Positions 1 through 7,268 of a DNA stretch of 40,050 nt are shown here, piece after piece. Source of the stretch: Spirochaetaceae bacterium (GTDB lineage: Bacteria; Spirochaetota; Spirochaetia; Treponematales; Rectinemataceae); contig JANYKC010000038.1 in NCBI GenBank assembly GCA_025358255.1, positions 1 through 40,050 of the forward strand, in the 5' to 3' direction. Numbering within the stretch: position 1 is the stretch's first letter; every line of letters starts with the position of its first letter. The notes under the pieces are model-generated. The model was not told where the DNA came from. It made no database searches and saw only the letters and a list, made by a program, of their open reading frames with translations. Both the position numbers and the translations under genes were made by a program.

Positions 1-93
1 CGGGCGTTGCCTCGATACGAGTCTCGGTGATAGCTTTCCTCACGGACGTTCCCCTTCCCGGCAGATTTGTGTGGTAACAAAACCCTACCGTGA

Positions 94-657
94 ATGAACG
101 TCCGTTTTCTATTCCGTCCACAAGAATCGATCATATCTCCATTCGCCCTTGGGTTTATCTCCTTGTTTTCCATCGCAGCCTTCGCACAGGATCTCGTCGC
201 CAGCACGGCGCCGCTCCCATTGCAGGATGGCGTAGTGGCAGCAGGAGAGTATCAATTCACGAGCACGCAATCAGGCATCAAGGTCAGCGCGACCCTCGGC
301 GCGGACAACCTCCTCTATCTTGCAATCGAGGCTCCCACCAAGGGCTGGGTAGCGCTTGGAACAGGCAGCGCCGTAATGGATGGCGCACGGCTGTTCATCG
401 CCTGGGAAGCTGACGGGAAAGGCAACCTTAGCGAACAGGTAGGCGCGGGGCACTACCATGCGGTGGCGACAGACTCGCTCGCGAAAAAATGGGCCCTCAA
501 GACCAATGGAGGAACAACCAGCTTCGAGCTCGTTGTTCCCGCGAGCGCGGCGATTTCGGGCGGGAAAGTTGTCGTGCTGGCTTCCTATGCCGCGACCGCG
601 AGCCTGACCCAGCGGCATGCGGCCAGGGTCTCGCTGTCATTGACGGTGAAGAACTGA
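94..657 (+). CDS. Secreted DOMON-like domain protein
   Basis: A 187-residue exported protein. Residues 1-31 look like a signal peptide: a basic start, then the hydrophobic stretch FALGFISLFSIAAFAQ, with probable cleavage after AFA. The rest is one beta-rich domain. The stretch with WVALGTG and, a little later, LFIAWEAD resembles the DOMON fold (the N-terminal domain of dopamine beta-monooxygenase), which binds haem or sugars in known members. No lipobox cysteine is present, so it is probably periplasmic. The ATG at 94 is the first in frame after a stop at 91 and has no good ribosome binding site. It is convergent with msrC, 19 bases away. The ligand is unknown; the family call rests on motif resemblance only. 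Confidence 0.7.
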   Translation: MNVRFLFRPQESIISPFALGFISLFSIAAFAQDLVASTAPLPLQDGVVAAGEYQFTSTQSGIKVSATLGADNLLYLAIEAPTKGWVALGTGSAVMDGARLFIAWEADGKGNLSEQVGAGHYHAVATDSLAKKWALKTNGGTTSFELVVPASAAISGGKVVVLASYAATASLTQRHAARVSLSLTVKN

Positions 658-676
658 AGGCAGATAGCCTGCGGCG

Positions 677-1144
677 CTATGCCAGGTCCGCAAGCAAGCC
701 AATAATGCGTTCGAGGGGCGGGATGTCGTCCTCGTCAAATTGCGCCAGCTTGTCCGAGTCCACGTCGAGGACCGCGATCACCCGGCCATCCTTGACAAGG
801 GGAAGGACAATCTCGCTCCTTGAACGCGAATCGCAGGCGATGTGCCCAGGAAAGGCCGCTACATCCGGAACGACGACAGCCTTGCCCGTCCTTGCCGCGT
901 GAAGGCAAACGCCCCTCCCTTTGAGGACCTGGCAGGCCACGGCTCCTTGGTATGGCCCTACATGGAGTTCATCATCGCCTGCGACGAGGTAGAAGCCCGT
1001 CCAGGAATGGTGCTTCAGCTTCGCATGGAGGACAGCGGCCATCGTCGCCATTCCCGCGACCAAGCTTGGAGATTTGCCGCGGACAAGGCCTTCGAGCTGC
1101 GCATACAGGCGTTCGTAGGCAGCGCTTCTCCGTGCTTCGACCAT
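677..1144 (-). CDS. msrC: Free methionine-(R)-sulfoxide reductase (GAF domain)
   Basis: Single GAF-domain enzyme of 155 residues that reduces free methionine-R-sulfoxide, part of cytosolic oxidative repair. The three cysteines of the family are present: C71, C80 (in GRGVC) and C104 (in GHIACD), spaced as in the E. coli enzyme (C84, C94, C118). The following SEIVLPL is also typical. The last cysteine is the expected catalytic one and C80 the expected resolving one. An AGGAGG ribosome binding site precedes the ATG. The gene starts 22 bases after the end of gltX on the same strand, so the two are probably co-transcribed from the gltX promoter. Confidence 0.9.
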   Translation of the reverse strand: MVEARRSAAYERLYAQLEGLVRGKSPSLVAGMATMAAVLHAKLKHHSWTGFYLVAGDDELHVGPYQGAVACQVLKGRGVCLHAARTGKAVVVPDVAAFPGHIACDSRSRSEIVLPLVKDGRVIAVLDVDSDKLAQFDEDDIPPLERIIGLLADLA

Positions 1145-1166
1145 ATTAAGTCCTCCTGTTCCCGGC

Positions 1167-2618
1167 CTATGAAAGGTGGGCGCGGGCCTTCTCGAGTCGA
1201 GCCACCGAGCGCTCGACGCCTAGAAGCGCCATGGACTCGAAAAGCGGTGGGCTTACGCGGGACCCGGTGATCGCGACACGGACCGGCATCATTAGGTCGC
1301 CGAACTTGACGCCCAAGCGCTCCGCTTCGGCCCTGAAGGCGGTTTCAGCGGCTTCGATATTGGCAAGGTCGCAGCTAGGAAGAAAGGCAGCCGCGGCGGC
1401 AAGCAGCTCAATGGCACGGCCGACATCAAGCTTTTTGGGGATGAACTCTTCTTTGGCGGGAAGCGTAGGCTCCTTGAAGAGGTAGCGCATCATGTCCGGG
1501 GCATCCTTGAGGAAGTGGAGCCTCTCACGGACAAGGGGCATGGCCGCCAAAAGGACAGCGTCGTTCGTGGAAACGAAGCCGGCCTCGGCGAGGAAGGGCT
1601 TCACGAGCGCGACAAGCTCGGCATCGCTCTTCATGCGGATATACTGGCCATTGTACCACTCAAGTTTCTGGTAGTCGAACACCGCGGGAGCCTTGTTGAG
1701 TTTCTCGACCTTGAAGAGGCCCTCGAGTTCCCCGAGGGTGAAGATGTCTCGCCCTTCCTCGAAAGAGCAGCCGAGGTGGGCGATATAGTTGATGAGGGCA
1801 TCGGGAAGATAGCCGTTTTTACGGAATTCGTTCACGCTCGTGGCGCCATGGCGTTTTGAAAGCTTCGACCCGTCCTGACCGAGCACCATGGGGAGGTGGA
1901 TGAGTTCGGGAGGAGTCCATCCGAATGCCTTGTACATGATCATGTGCATCGGAGCCGAAGGAATCCACTCCTGGGCGCGCATGACGTGGCTGATCCGCAT
2001 GAAGTGGTCATCGACGACATTGGCGAGATGGTAGGTCGGGAAGCCATCGGACTTGAGGAGGACAGGGTCCGGGCTGACATCCTCGTTCTTCCACTCGATG
2101 TCGCCGAGCAGCGCATCATGGAATTTCGTGGTCCCCTCGAGGGGAATCTTGAGGCGGATGACCGCCTTTTCGCCCGAGGCCAGGCGCGCGGCGGCCACTA
2201 TCGGCTCCAGCCCGCGGCAATGTCGATCGTAGCCCATCTCGGAGGAATCGTCCTTGGCCTGGGCGGCACGGATGGTGGAAAGCCTCTCCTCGTCGCAGAA
2301 GCAGTAATAAGCCTGGCCCATTGCCACAAGCTTTTCGGCATGCTCGCGGTAGAGGGCGAACCGCTCCGACTGGACGTAGGGACCCGCTGGACCGCCGATA
2401 TCGGGGCCTTCGTCCCAGCGAAAGCCGAGCCAATCGAAGGTCTCATACAGGTTTTTCACATATTCACCGGAATAGCGTGTCTGGTCTGTGTCCTCGAGGC
2501 GCAGGATGAAGACCCCGCCCTTGGACCGGGCAAAAAGATAATTGATGAGAGCGGTGCGGACCCCTCCGATGTGCTGGTTGCCGGTAGGCGATGGCGCATA
2601 ACGTACCCTGATATCCAT
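1167..2618 (-). CDS. gltX: Glutamyl-tRNA synthetase
   Basis: Class I aminoacyl-tRNA synthetase of 483 residues charging tRNA-Glu with glutamate. The N-terminus reads MDIRVRYAPSPTG followed by the HIGH-type motif HIGG; the second signature KLSKRHG is in the catalytic core; the C-terminal third is the helical anticodon-binding region. The frame stays open 49 codons upstream, but the start at 2618 fits the family N-terminus and has a GAGG just upstream. The extra segment would run through a good promoter (2669-2698). First gene of a probable gltX-msrC operon, divergent from the HIT gene. Whether it discriminates tRNA-Glu from tRNA-Gln cannot be told here; no gat genes are in view. Confidence 0.96.
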   Translation of the reverse strand: MDIRVRYAPSPTGNQHIGGVRTALINYLFARSKGGVFILRLEDTDQTRYSGEYVKNLYETFDWLGFRWDEGPDIGGPAGPYVQSERFALYREHAEKLVAMGQAYYCFCDEERLSTIRAAQAKDDSSEMGYDRHCRGLEPIVAAARLASGEKAVIRLKIPLEGTTKFHDALLGDIEWKNEDVSPDPVLLKSDGFPTYHLANVVDDHFMRISHVMRAQEWIPSAPMHMIMYKAFGWTPPELIHLPMVLGQDGSKLSKRHGATSVNEFRKNGYLPDALINYIAHLGCSFEEGRDIFTLGELEGLFKVEKLNKAPAVFDYQKLEWYNGQYIRMKSDAELVALVKPFLAEAGFVSTNDAVLLAAMPLVRERLHFLKDAPDMMRYLFKEPTLPAKEEFIPKKLDVGRAIELLAAAAAFLPSCDLANIEAAETAFRAEAERLGVKFGDLMMPVRVAITGSRVSPPLFESMALLGVERSVARLEKARAHLS

Positions 2619-2668
2619 GCAGGCCTCGATTGTGGCGCCGGGATGGCGACCGTGGGTTCGAAAGAAAA

Positions 2669-2698
2669 AGTATAGCAATCTCCGCAGGCGGCGGTCAA
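2669..2698 (-). promoter_or_regulatory. Promoter of gltX-msrC
   Basis: On the minus strand TTGACC (2698-2693), an 18-base spacer and TATACT (2674-2669). It leaves a leader of about 45 bases before the gltX ATG. Confidence 0.75.
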
Positions 2699-2783
2699 GG
2701 CAAGCAAGGAAAGCCCTGAATGCTGGCAATTTCCGCCTTATGGAGTTAGTATCGAGTCGGCGCACGCCACAGGAGGAAGGTCC

Positions 2784-3269
2784 GTGGAATATTTCCTCAA
2801 CTTCGACAAGCTCGCCTATCTCAAGGGAAAAAGGCCCACGGGGTGCATCCTCTGCCTGGTCCGGGATGGGTCCGAGGATGTCGAACGCCTAATCGTCAAC
2901 GAGACGGACAAGTTCATGGTGATCGTCAACATCTATCCGTATAACCCCGGACATCTCCTTGTGTTCCCGAAACGGCACGTCACCGATATTCGTGGGCTAG
3001 GCGTGGCCGAACGAGTTGAATTGGACGCCCTGACCGACAGTTGCCTCTGCGTCCTCGACCGGACCCATGAGCCATCGGGCTACAATATCGGCTACAACAT
3101 GGGCCTCGTGGCCGGGGCCAGCATTGACCATCTCCATCTTCATCTAATTCCCCGGTATCCTCGGGAAATAGGCATTGCCGAGCTCGTTGCGGGGAAACGG
3201 GTCCTTGTGGAAGACCCTCGGACGACAATGGAGAAGGTCAGGGAAGGTTTTGCCAGCCTCCATTCCTGA
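2784..3269 (+). CDS. HIT family hydrolase/phosphorylase
   Basis: Histidine-triad protein of 161 residues. The signature HLHLHLIPR is at residues 116-124 with the triad H116, H118, H120; H118 is the expected nucleophile for attack on a nucleotide phosphate. C21 and C24 (CILC) and H65 suggest the zinc-binding variant seen in Ap4A phosphorylase/Fhit-like HIT proteins. Likely substrates are dinucleoside polyphosphates or adenylated nucleotides; the exact one cannot be assigned. The start is GTG at 2784, chosen because a perfect AGGAGG lies at 2771-2776. Its last 32 bases overlap the convergent tpk end. Confidence 0.88.
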   Translation: MEYFLNFDKLAYLKGKRPTGCILCLVRDGSEDVERLIVNETDKFMVIVNIYPYNPGHLLVFPKRHVTDIRGLGVAERVELDALTDSCLCVLDRTHEPSGYNIGYNMGLVAGASIDHLHLHLIPRYPREIGIAELVAGKRVLVEDPRTTMEKVREGFASLHS

Positions 3270-3879
3270 TCACAAGAAGGGAACCGCGCCCTGACTTGAT
3301 GAGGACCTTTTCGCCGAGGGCTTGGTTCGAAAGCCCGAAATCACCGGCCTTCCAGCGCAGTCCACCCAGGGGCCAGGCAAGCCCCTCGCTTTCCATGCCC
3401 TCGGCACCGCCTGAGATCGGAAAGACGGATATCACTTCGCCGCGCGCGGTCACGAACGGGAATTCCTGCCCGGCCTCGATGAAAAAAAGGCTTTCCCGTG
3501 CCGTATGCCATTCATCGGGCCGCAGGCTACGCTCGAAAAGGGCGCGGATCGCAAGGAGATGATCGAGCCTGCCCGCACCGCCGCCCGCGATGATGACGCG
3601 GTCGGCTCCCCTCTCCCTGAGGATCCTGAGGCCAAGCTCGGTATCGCTTTCATCCTTGTCCCTAGGGAATCGAAGGACTTCTGCCCGGGGATAGGAGGCG
3701 GGCAGGTCAGGGTCGCTCAGGCTATCCATGTCCCCGACGATGAGGTCGGGATAGGCATCCCATGAGCGCAGGAGGTCCAGTCCCGAGTCCGCGGCGCAGA
3801 CGAGCCCGAAGCCGCTTCTCCGCGCGGAGAAAAAACCCGATTGCGGTCCTTCGCCGCCGATGGCAAGTAGAGCATCCAT
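3238..3879 (-). CDS. Thiamine pyrophosphokinase
   Basis: Converts thiamine plus ATP to thiamine pyrophosphate in the cytosol. The 213 residues show the family motifs in order: AADSG (29-33), GDMDSL (49-54), DKDESDTEL (74-82) and the loop GGGAGRLDH (99-107). The acidic residues of the second and third motifs bind magnesium and nucleotide in known enzymes. The start at 3879 gives the normal N-terminus MDALLAIGGEG; 27 codons of open frame upstream overlap the cca start and are unlikely to be translated. No ribosome binding site, and a TTGACA box fits a leaderless start. Functionally linked to the thiamine transporter at 16.9-20.6 kb. Gene names for this enzyme vary (thiN, tnr3, TPK), so no symbol is given. 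Confidence 0.93.
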   Translation of the reverse strand: MDALLAIGGEGPQSGFFSARRSGFGLVCAADSGLDLLRSWDAYPDLIVGDMDSLSDPDLPASYPRAEVLRFPRDKDESDTELGLRILRERGADRVIIAGGGAGRLDHLLAIRALFERSLRPDEWHTARESLFFIEAGQEFPFVTARGEVISVFPISGGAEGMESEGLAWPLGGLRWKAGDFGLSNQALGEKVLIKSGRGSLLVIRNGGWQNLP

Positions 3880-3888
3880 GGTGGTCTC

Positions 3889-3917
3889 AGAGTGCGGAAG
3901 GGCCTGTGCATTGTCAA
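3889..3917 (-). promoter_or_regulatory. Putative promoter of thiamine pyrophosphokinase gene (leaderless type)
   Basis: TTGACA at 3917-3912 on the minus strand, 17-base spacer, then a weak -10 CACTCT at 3894-3889, nine bases before the ATG. The -35 is perfect, the -10 poor. Back to back with the cca promoter. Confidence 0.45.
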
Positions 3918-3920
3918 GGC

Positions 3921-3950
3921 TTGCCGCGGCTGTGTTCCGCGGGCTAAGCT
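3921..3950 (+). promoter_or_regulatory. Putative promoter of cca (leaderless type)
   Basis: TTGCCG (3921-3926), 18-base spacer, TAAGCT (3945-3950), then eight bases to the ATG at 3959. No Shine-Dalgarno sequence is possible in that space. Confidence 0.5.
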
Positions 3951-3958
3951 GGACAATC

Positions 3959-5302
3959 ATGTCCCTTCTTCAAATGCCCAAGGAAATCCGCGACTTCGCC
4001 TCGGTTTTCGCCGCGGCGGGGAAACGCTGCTATATTGTCGGAGGAGCACTCCGCGACAGCCTGCTCGGGCGCCCCGTGCACGACTTTGACGCGGCAACGG
4101 ACGCCTTGCCCGATGAGGTGCTGAAGCTTTTCCGCAAGGTGATCCCCACGGGGATCAAGCATGGCACGGTGACGGTGCTCTGGAAAGGCTTCTCCATCGA
4201 GACGACCACTTTCCGGAGGGACATGGGCTACAGCGATGGCCGCAGGCCCGACATGGTCCATTACGGCGCGAGCCTTGAAGAGGACCTTGAGCGAAGGGAT
4301 TTCACGATAAACGCAATGGCCTGGGATCCCCTCGACAATGAACTCGTCGATCTCCACGGCGGAAAGGAAGACCTTTCACGGCGGCTCATCCGCGCCGTGG
4401 GCGACCCGCGGCTGCGCTTCGACGAGGACGGGTTGCGCCCCCTGCGCGCCCTCCGCTTCTCGGCCCAGCTTGGCTTCGAGATAGAGGGATCGACCCTCGC
4501 CGCCGTTCCGGGAGCCCTGCACAGGACCCGGCTTGTCTCCCATGAACGCGTGCGGGAGGAGCTCGAGAAAACCCTTGTAGCGCCCCTCCCCTCCCCCGCC
4601 TTCCTGCGCATGGAGGAGACCGGGCTCCTGGCCGTCATCCTGCCGGAGCTTTCGCGGTGCCGCGGCGTGGACCAGAAGGGCTTCCACCGCTTCGATGTCC
4701 TGGACCACAGCCTGGCCACGATGGACGCGTCCTTCCCCATATTGAGGATCAGGCTGGCGGCCCTATTCCACGACATCGGCAAGGTGGATACCAGGGAGCC
4801 CGGGGCAGACGGAACATGGACCTTCCATCGCCACGAGGAGGCTTCGGCCCGGATGGCCCTGGCCGTCATGCGGCGGCTGAAGTTCCCCAATGCCGAATGC
4901 GAGGCGGTAACCCACCTCATCAGGTCACATATGTTCAATTATGAAGAACAGTGGACGGACGCTGCGGTGCGCCGTTTCCTTGCCAGGGTAGGACCCGATT
5001 ACGTGGAGGAGCTGTTCGCCCTCAGGCTCGCTGACACGGCCGGCAAGGACGGTTCGCCACCCGATGAGCGAGGCCTTGAGCCATTCAGGAAAAGGATCGG
5101 CCTCATCCTCGAGGCAGGCCACGCCCTCGGCATCAAGGACCTGGCGATAGGGGGAAACGACCTTGCGGCCATTGGCATCGCAAAAGGCCCGGCTATGGGC
5201 AGGCTGCTGGCCGATCTCCTGTCGACAGTCATGGACGATCCTGGACAGAACACGCGGGATAGGCTGCTCGACATCGCCGCAAGGACCAAGGAACGGTATT
5301 GA
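3959..5302 (+). CDS. cca: CCA-adding tRNA nucleotidyltransferase with HD domain
   Basis: Adds or repairs the 3' CCA of tRNAs (447 residues). The N-terminal nucleotidyltransferase motif has GGALRDSLLG (28-37) and the catalytic acidic pair in HDFD (D42, D44). RRDFTINAMA and the nucleotide-recognition segment EDGLRPLRALRF follow. An HD phosphohydrolase-like domain begins near residue 271 (HDIGK, H271-D272) and continues with HRHEEASARM. HD domains in some bacterial CCA enzymes have phosphatase or phosphodiesterase activity. The start at 3959 is preferred over an open-frame extension back to 3860, which would overlap tpk. All five tRNA genes in this window lack an encoded CCA, so this enzyme should be essential. 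A poly(A) polymerase is the alternative, less likely. Confidence 0.93.
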   Translation: MSLLQMPKEIRDFASVFAAAGKRCYIVGGALRDSLLGRPVHDFDAATDALPDEVLKLFRKVIPTGIKHGTVTVLWKGFSIETTTFRRDMGYSDGRRPDMVHYGASLEEDLERRDFTINAMAWDPLDNELVDLHGGKEDLSRRLIRAVGDPRLRFDEDGLRPLRALRFSAQLGFEIEGSTLAAVPGALHRTRLVSHERVREELEKTLVAPLPSPAFLRMEETGLLAVILPELSRCRGVDQKGFHRFDVLDHSLATMDASFPILRIRLAALFHDIGKVDTREPGADGTWTFHRHEEASARMALAVMRRLKFPNAECEAVTHLIRSHMFNYEEQWTDAAVRRFLARVGPDYVEELFALRLADTAGKDGSPPDERGLEPFRKRIGLILEAGHALGIKDLAIGGNDLAAIGIAKGPAMGRLLADLLSTVMDDPGQNTRDRLLDIAARTKERY

Positions 5303-5331
5303 CCGCCAATGACAGCGCCGCGGGAACGCCC

Positions 5332-6102
5332 TTATTGGTTCTCGATCTGGGTGAGCCGGGCGGCTTCGAGTCCACCGGCGGCGACGATGGCGTCGTAGGC
5401 CGCCTTGGCGGCGCTTTGCTCGGCTTCCTTCTTGTTCTTTCCGGAAACCGGGCCGTATTCTTCCTGCCCCACCGCGCAGCTGATCCAGAAGGTCCGGTCA
5501 TGGTCGGGGCCTGTCTTCTTCACGAGGACATACTTGGGATAGCCCCGATGGTATTTCTGGACGTATTCCTGAAGGATGGTCTTGTAATCCTTTCGATGGC
5601 GGTTCTGGAGGATCTTGCTTATCTCCGGGTCCACGAGGCTCCGGACAAATCGCTCCGCCGCTTCGTATCCCGAATCGAGGTAGCATGCCCCGATGATGGC
5701 TTCTGCCGCATCCGCGAGGATGGCCTTTTTTTCCCGGCCGCCTGAAAGCTCCTCACCCTTGCCGATGATGAGGTAGCGCGGCACGTCCAGTTCCTTGGCA
5801 GCCAGGGACAGGGTGTCCTCCGAAACGACATAGCTTTTAATGCGAGCCAAGTCGCCTTCGGCCTTGTCCCGGAGGAGTTCATAGAGATAGGTGGCGACGA
5901 CCATCCCGAGGACGGAATCACCAAGGAATTCCAGCTTTTCATTGTTGGGGGAATGGGCGGCGTCCTCGTTTGTAAAGGACCGGTGGGTAAAAGCGAGGTT
6001 CAAGAGCTCAAGGCTCTTGAACCTCAACTGCGCTTTCTTCTGGAAGGCAAGGAGGGCGGTTTTCCTTTCGCGCGAGATGGCGTTTTTCGCTGCAAAGAAC
6101 AC
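5332..6102 (-). CDS. rnc: Ribonuclease III
   Basis: Double-strand-specific endoribonuclease of 256 residues for rRNA and mRNA processing. The RNase III signature NEKLEFLGDS contains the expected metal and catalytic residues E55, E58 and D62, and a second acidic cluster follows in ADAAEAIIGA. A double-stranded RNA-binding domain fills the C-terminal 70 residues (starting near YKTILQEYVQ, ending AAKAAYDAIV). The start is GTG at 6102 with AAGG a few bases upstream; no better start exists before the stop at 6139. It is the last gene of rpmF-acpP-rnc, 31 bases after acpP, and is convergent with cca (29 bases). Confidence 0.95.
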   Translation of the reverse strand: MFFAAKNAISRERKTALLAFQKKAQLRFKSLELLNLAFTHRSFTNEDAAHSPNNEKLEFLGDSVLGMVVATYLYELLRDKAEGDLARIKSYVVSEDTLSLAAKELDVPRYLIIGKGEELSGGREKKAILADAAEAIIGACYLDSGYEAAERFVRSLVDPEISKILQNRHRKDYKTILQEYVQKYHRGYPKYVLVKKTGPDHDRTFWISCAVGQEEYGPVSGKNKKEAEQSAAKAAYDAIVAAGGLEAARLTQIENQ

Positions 6103-6133
6103 AACGGCCTTCGTCTTCCGCGCGACTGGAGAA

Positions 6134-6370
6134 TCACTTCACCTGGGTCTTGATAAAGTCGTATGCGTCCTTGACCGTCTCGAACTCGTTGGCCTTCTCA
6201 TCCGGGATGGTGATGCCAAGTTCCTCTTCGATCCCATAGACGAGCTCGTAGGTGTCGAGGCTGTCCGCACCGAGATCCTGGCGAAAGCTCGCCTCGGGGG
6301 TGATCTTGTCTTCCTCGACCTCGAGTTTCTCGGCGATGATCTTCTTGACTTTCTCGTACAGTTCGTCCAT
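6134..6370 (-). CDS. acpP: Acyl carrier protein
   Basis: Acidic 78-residue carrier that holds fatty acyl chains on a 4'-phosphopantetheine arm. The attachment serine is in GADSLDTYELV, and the C-terminal helix ends with the usual VKDAYDFI pattern. The start MDELYEKVKKI at 6370 is set by family length and an AGGAG a few bases upstream; the frame is open further but runs into rpmF. It lies 11 bases after rpmF. CoaD, encoded next door, makes the CoA precursor of the phosphopantetheine group. Confidence 0.97.
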   Translation of the reverse strand: MDELYEKVKKIIAEKLEVEEDKITPEASFRQDLGADSLDTYELVYGIEEELGITIPDEKANEFETVKDAYDFIKTQVK

Positions 6371-6381
6371 GAAACGCTCCT

Positions 6382-6570
6382 TTACGCCTTGGATTCTGGC
6401 GAAATTACTTGGCGGCCGCGGTAGAAACCGCACTTGGGGCAAATCCTGTGCAAAAGCACTGGATTCCCGCAGTTGCCGCAGGAAACGATCGTCGGGGCAG
6501 ACAACTTCATATTGATTGACTGACGCCTGCGAGTCCGGGCTTTTGACGTCCTAAACTTGGGTACGGCCAT
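6382..6570 (-). CDS. rpmF: 50S ribosomal protein L32
   Basis: Basic 62-residue protein of the large ribosomal subunit. The N-terminus MAVPKFRTSKARTRRR is typical, and the zinc-binding type is shown by CGNCG and CPKCGFYRG (four cysteines). A GAGG lies eight bases before the ATG. First gene of the rpmF-acpP-rnc transcription unit, with its own promoter upstream. Confidence 0.97.
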   Translation of the reverse strand: MAVPKFRTSKARTRRRQSINMKLSAPTIVSCGNCGNPVLLHRICPKCGFYRGRQVISPESKA

Positions 6571-6620
6571 GGCTACAACCTCATGATCTTAGAATTGGCT
6601 TAACGGTGCAAAGTCCAGTC

Positions 6621-6649
6621 AAGCTACACAAATCGAGCATATTTGTCAA
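6621..6649 (-). promoter_or_regulatory. Promoter of rpmF-acpP-rnc
   Basis: TTGACA at 6649-6644 on the minus strand, exactly 17 bases, TAGCTT at 6626-6621. The leader is about 45 bases. The -35 overlaps the coaD stop codon. Confidence 0.75.
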
Positions 6650-7149
6650 GTCCGCGGAATGCCCTGATCCCAGACCTTCGACTTGTCGCGTAGAGCAGTA
6701 GCGACATTCGGGGGGACCATGGCAGACAAATCGCCATCAAAGGACGCAAGTTCCTTGATGGCGCTCGAGCGCAGAACGAAATACTTGGGATCCGTCGGCA
6801 TGAAAATGGTCTCGATGGCAGGATCCAGGCCTTTGTTCATGATCGACAACTCGAACTCATAGGAAAAATCCGGGACGCTCCTGATGCCGCGGACCAGGAC
6901 TTTGCAGCCGTGGCTCCGCGCGAAGTTCACCATAAGGGTGTCTGAAAGATGCACTGACACGTTCTTGTAGGGTTCCAGAAGTTCCTGAAGGAGGGCAAGA
7001 CGCTCACCCGGCGTGAACAAGCCCGTTTTTTGTCGGTTGACCGCGACCACTACATAGAGTTCCTCGAAAATTCCCCTGGCACGGTCAATGATGTTGAGGT
7101 GCCCGTAGGTTGGAGGATCGAAAGAACCAGGGAAAACGGCCTTGACCAT
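6646..7149 (-). CDS. coaD: Phosphopantetheine adenylyltransferase
   Basis: Fourth step of coenzyme A synthesis: 4'-phosphopantetheine plus ATP to dephospho-CoA. It has 167 residues, normal for the family. The nucleotidyltransferase motif FPGSFDPPTYGH is at the N-terminus, followed by VVAVNRQKTGLF and the C-terminal LRSSAIKELA, the counterpart of the usual SSS-x-KE loop. The start at 7149 matches the family N-terminus MVKAVFPGSFD. An upstream open extension of 65 codons crosses a TTGACC/TAGAGT promoter and is rejected. No Shine-Dalgarno; the -10 is seven bases before the ATG, so the mRNA is probably leaderless. Divergent from lnt. Confidence 0.95.
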   Translation of the reverse strand: MVKAVFPGSFDPPTYGHLNIIDRARGIFEELYVVVAVNRQKTGLFTPGERLALLQELLEPYKNVSVHLSDTLMVNFARSHGCKVLVRGIRSVPDFSYEFELSIMNKGLDPAIETIFMPTDPKYFVLRSSAIKELASFDGDLSAMVPPNVATALRDKSKVWDQGIPRT

Positions 7150-7156
7150 GGCTAGG

Positions 7157-7185
7157 ACTCTACCGGAGGCAGGACAGGCGGTCAA
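7157..7185 (-). promoter_or_regulatory. Promoter of coaD (leaderless type)
   Basis: TTGACC (7185-7180), 17-base spacer, TAGAGT (7162-7157) on the minus strand, then seven bases to the coaD ATG. Confidence 0.6.
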
Positions 7186-7254
7186 GCGAGGGCCTCGGCA
7201 TGTTTGCCCGGCGCCACTGCCCAAGCCTCTTACTTTCCATGCGGCAGCTATGGC

Positions 7255-7260
7255 TATACT
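7255..7260 (+). promoter_or_regulatory. Putative -10 element of lnt (leaderless type)
   Basis: TATACT lies eight bases before the lnt ATG at 7269; no ribosome binding site is present. No convincing -35 is seen (TTACTT at 7230 is too far at 19 bases). Confidence 0.4.
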
Positions 7261-7268
7261 ATCGACCC

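Noticed and set aside
2619..2765. N-terminal extension of gltX (49 codons)
   Set aside because: The family starts at MDIRVRYAPSPTG, and the extension would read through the TTGACC/TATACT promoter and its leader.
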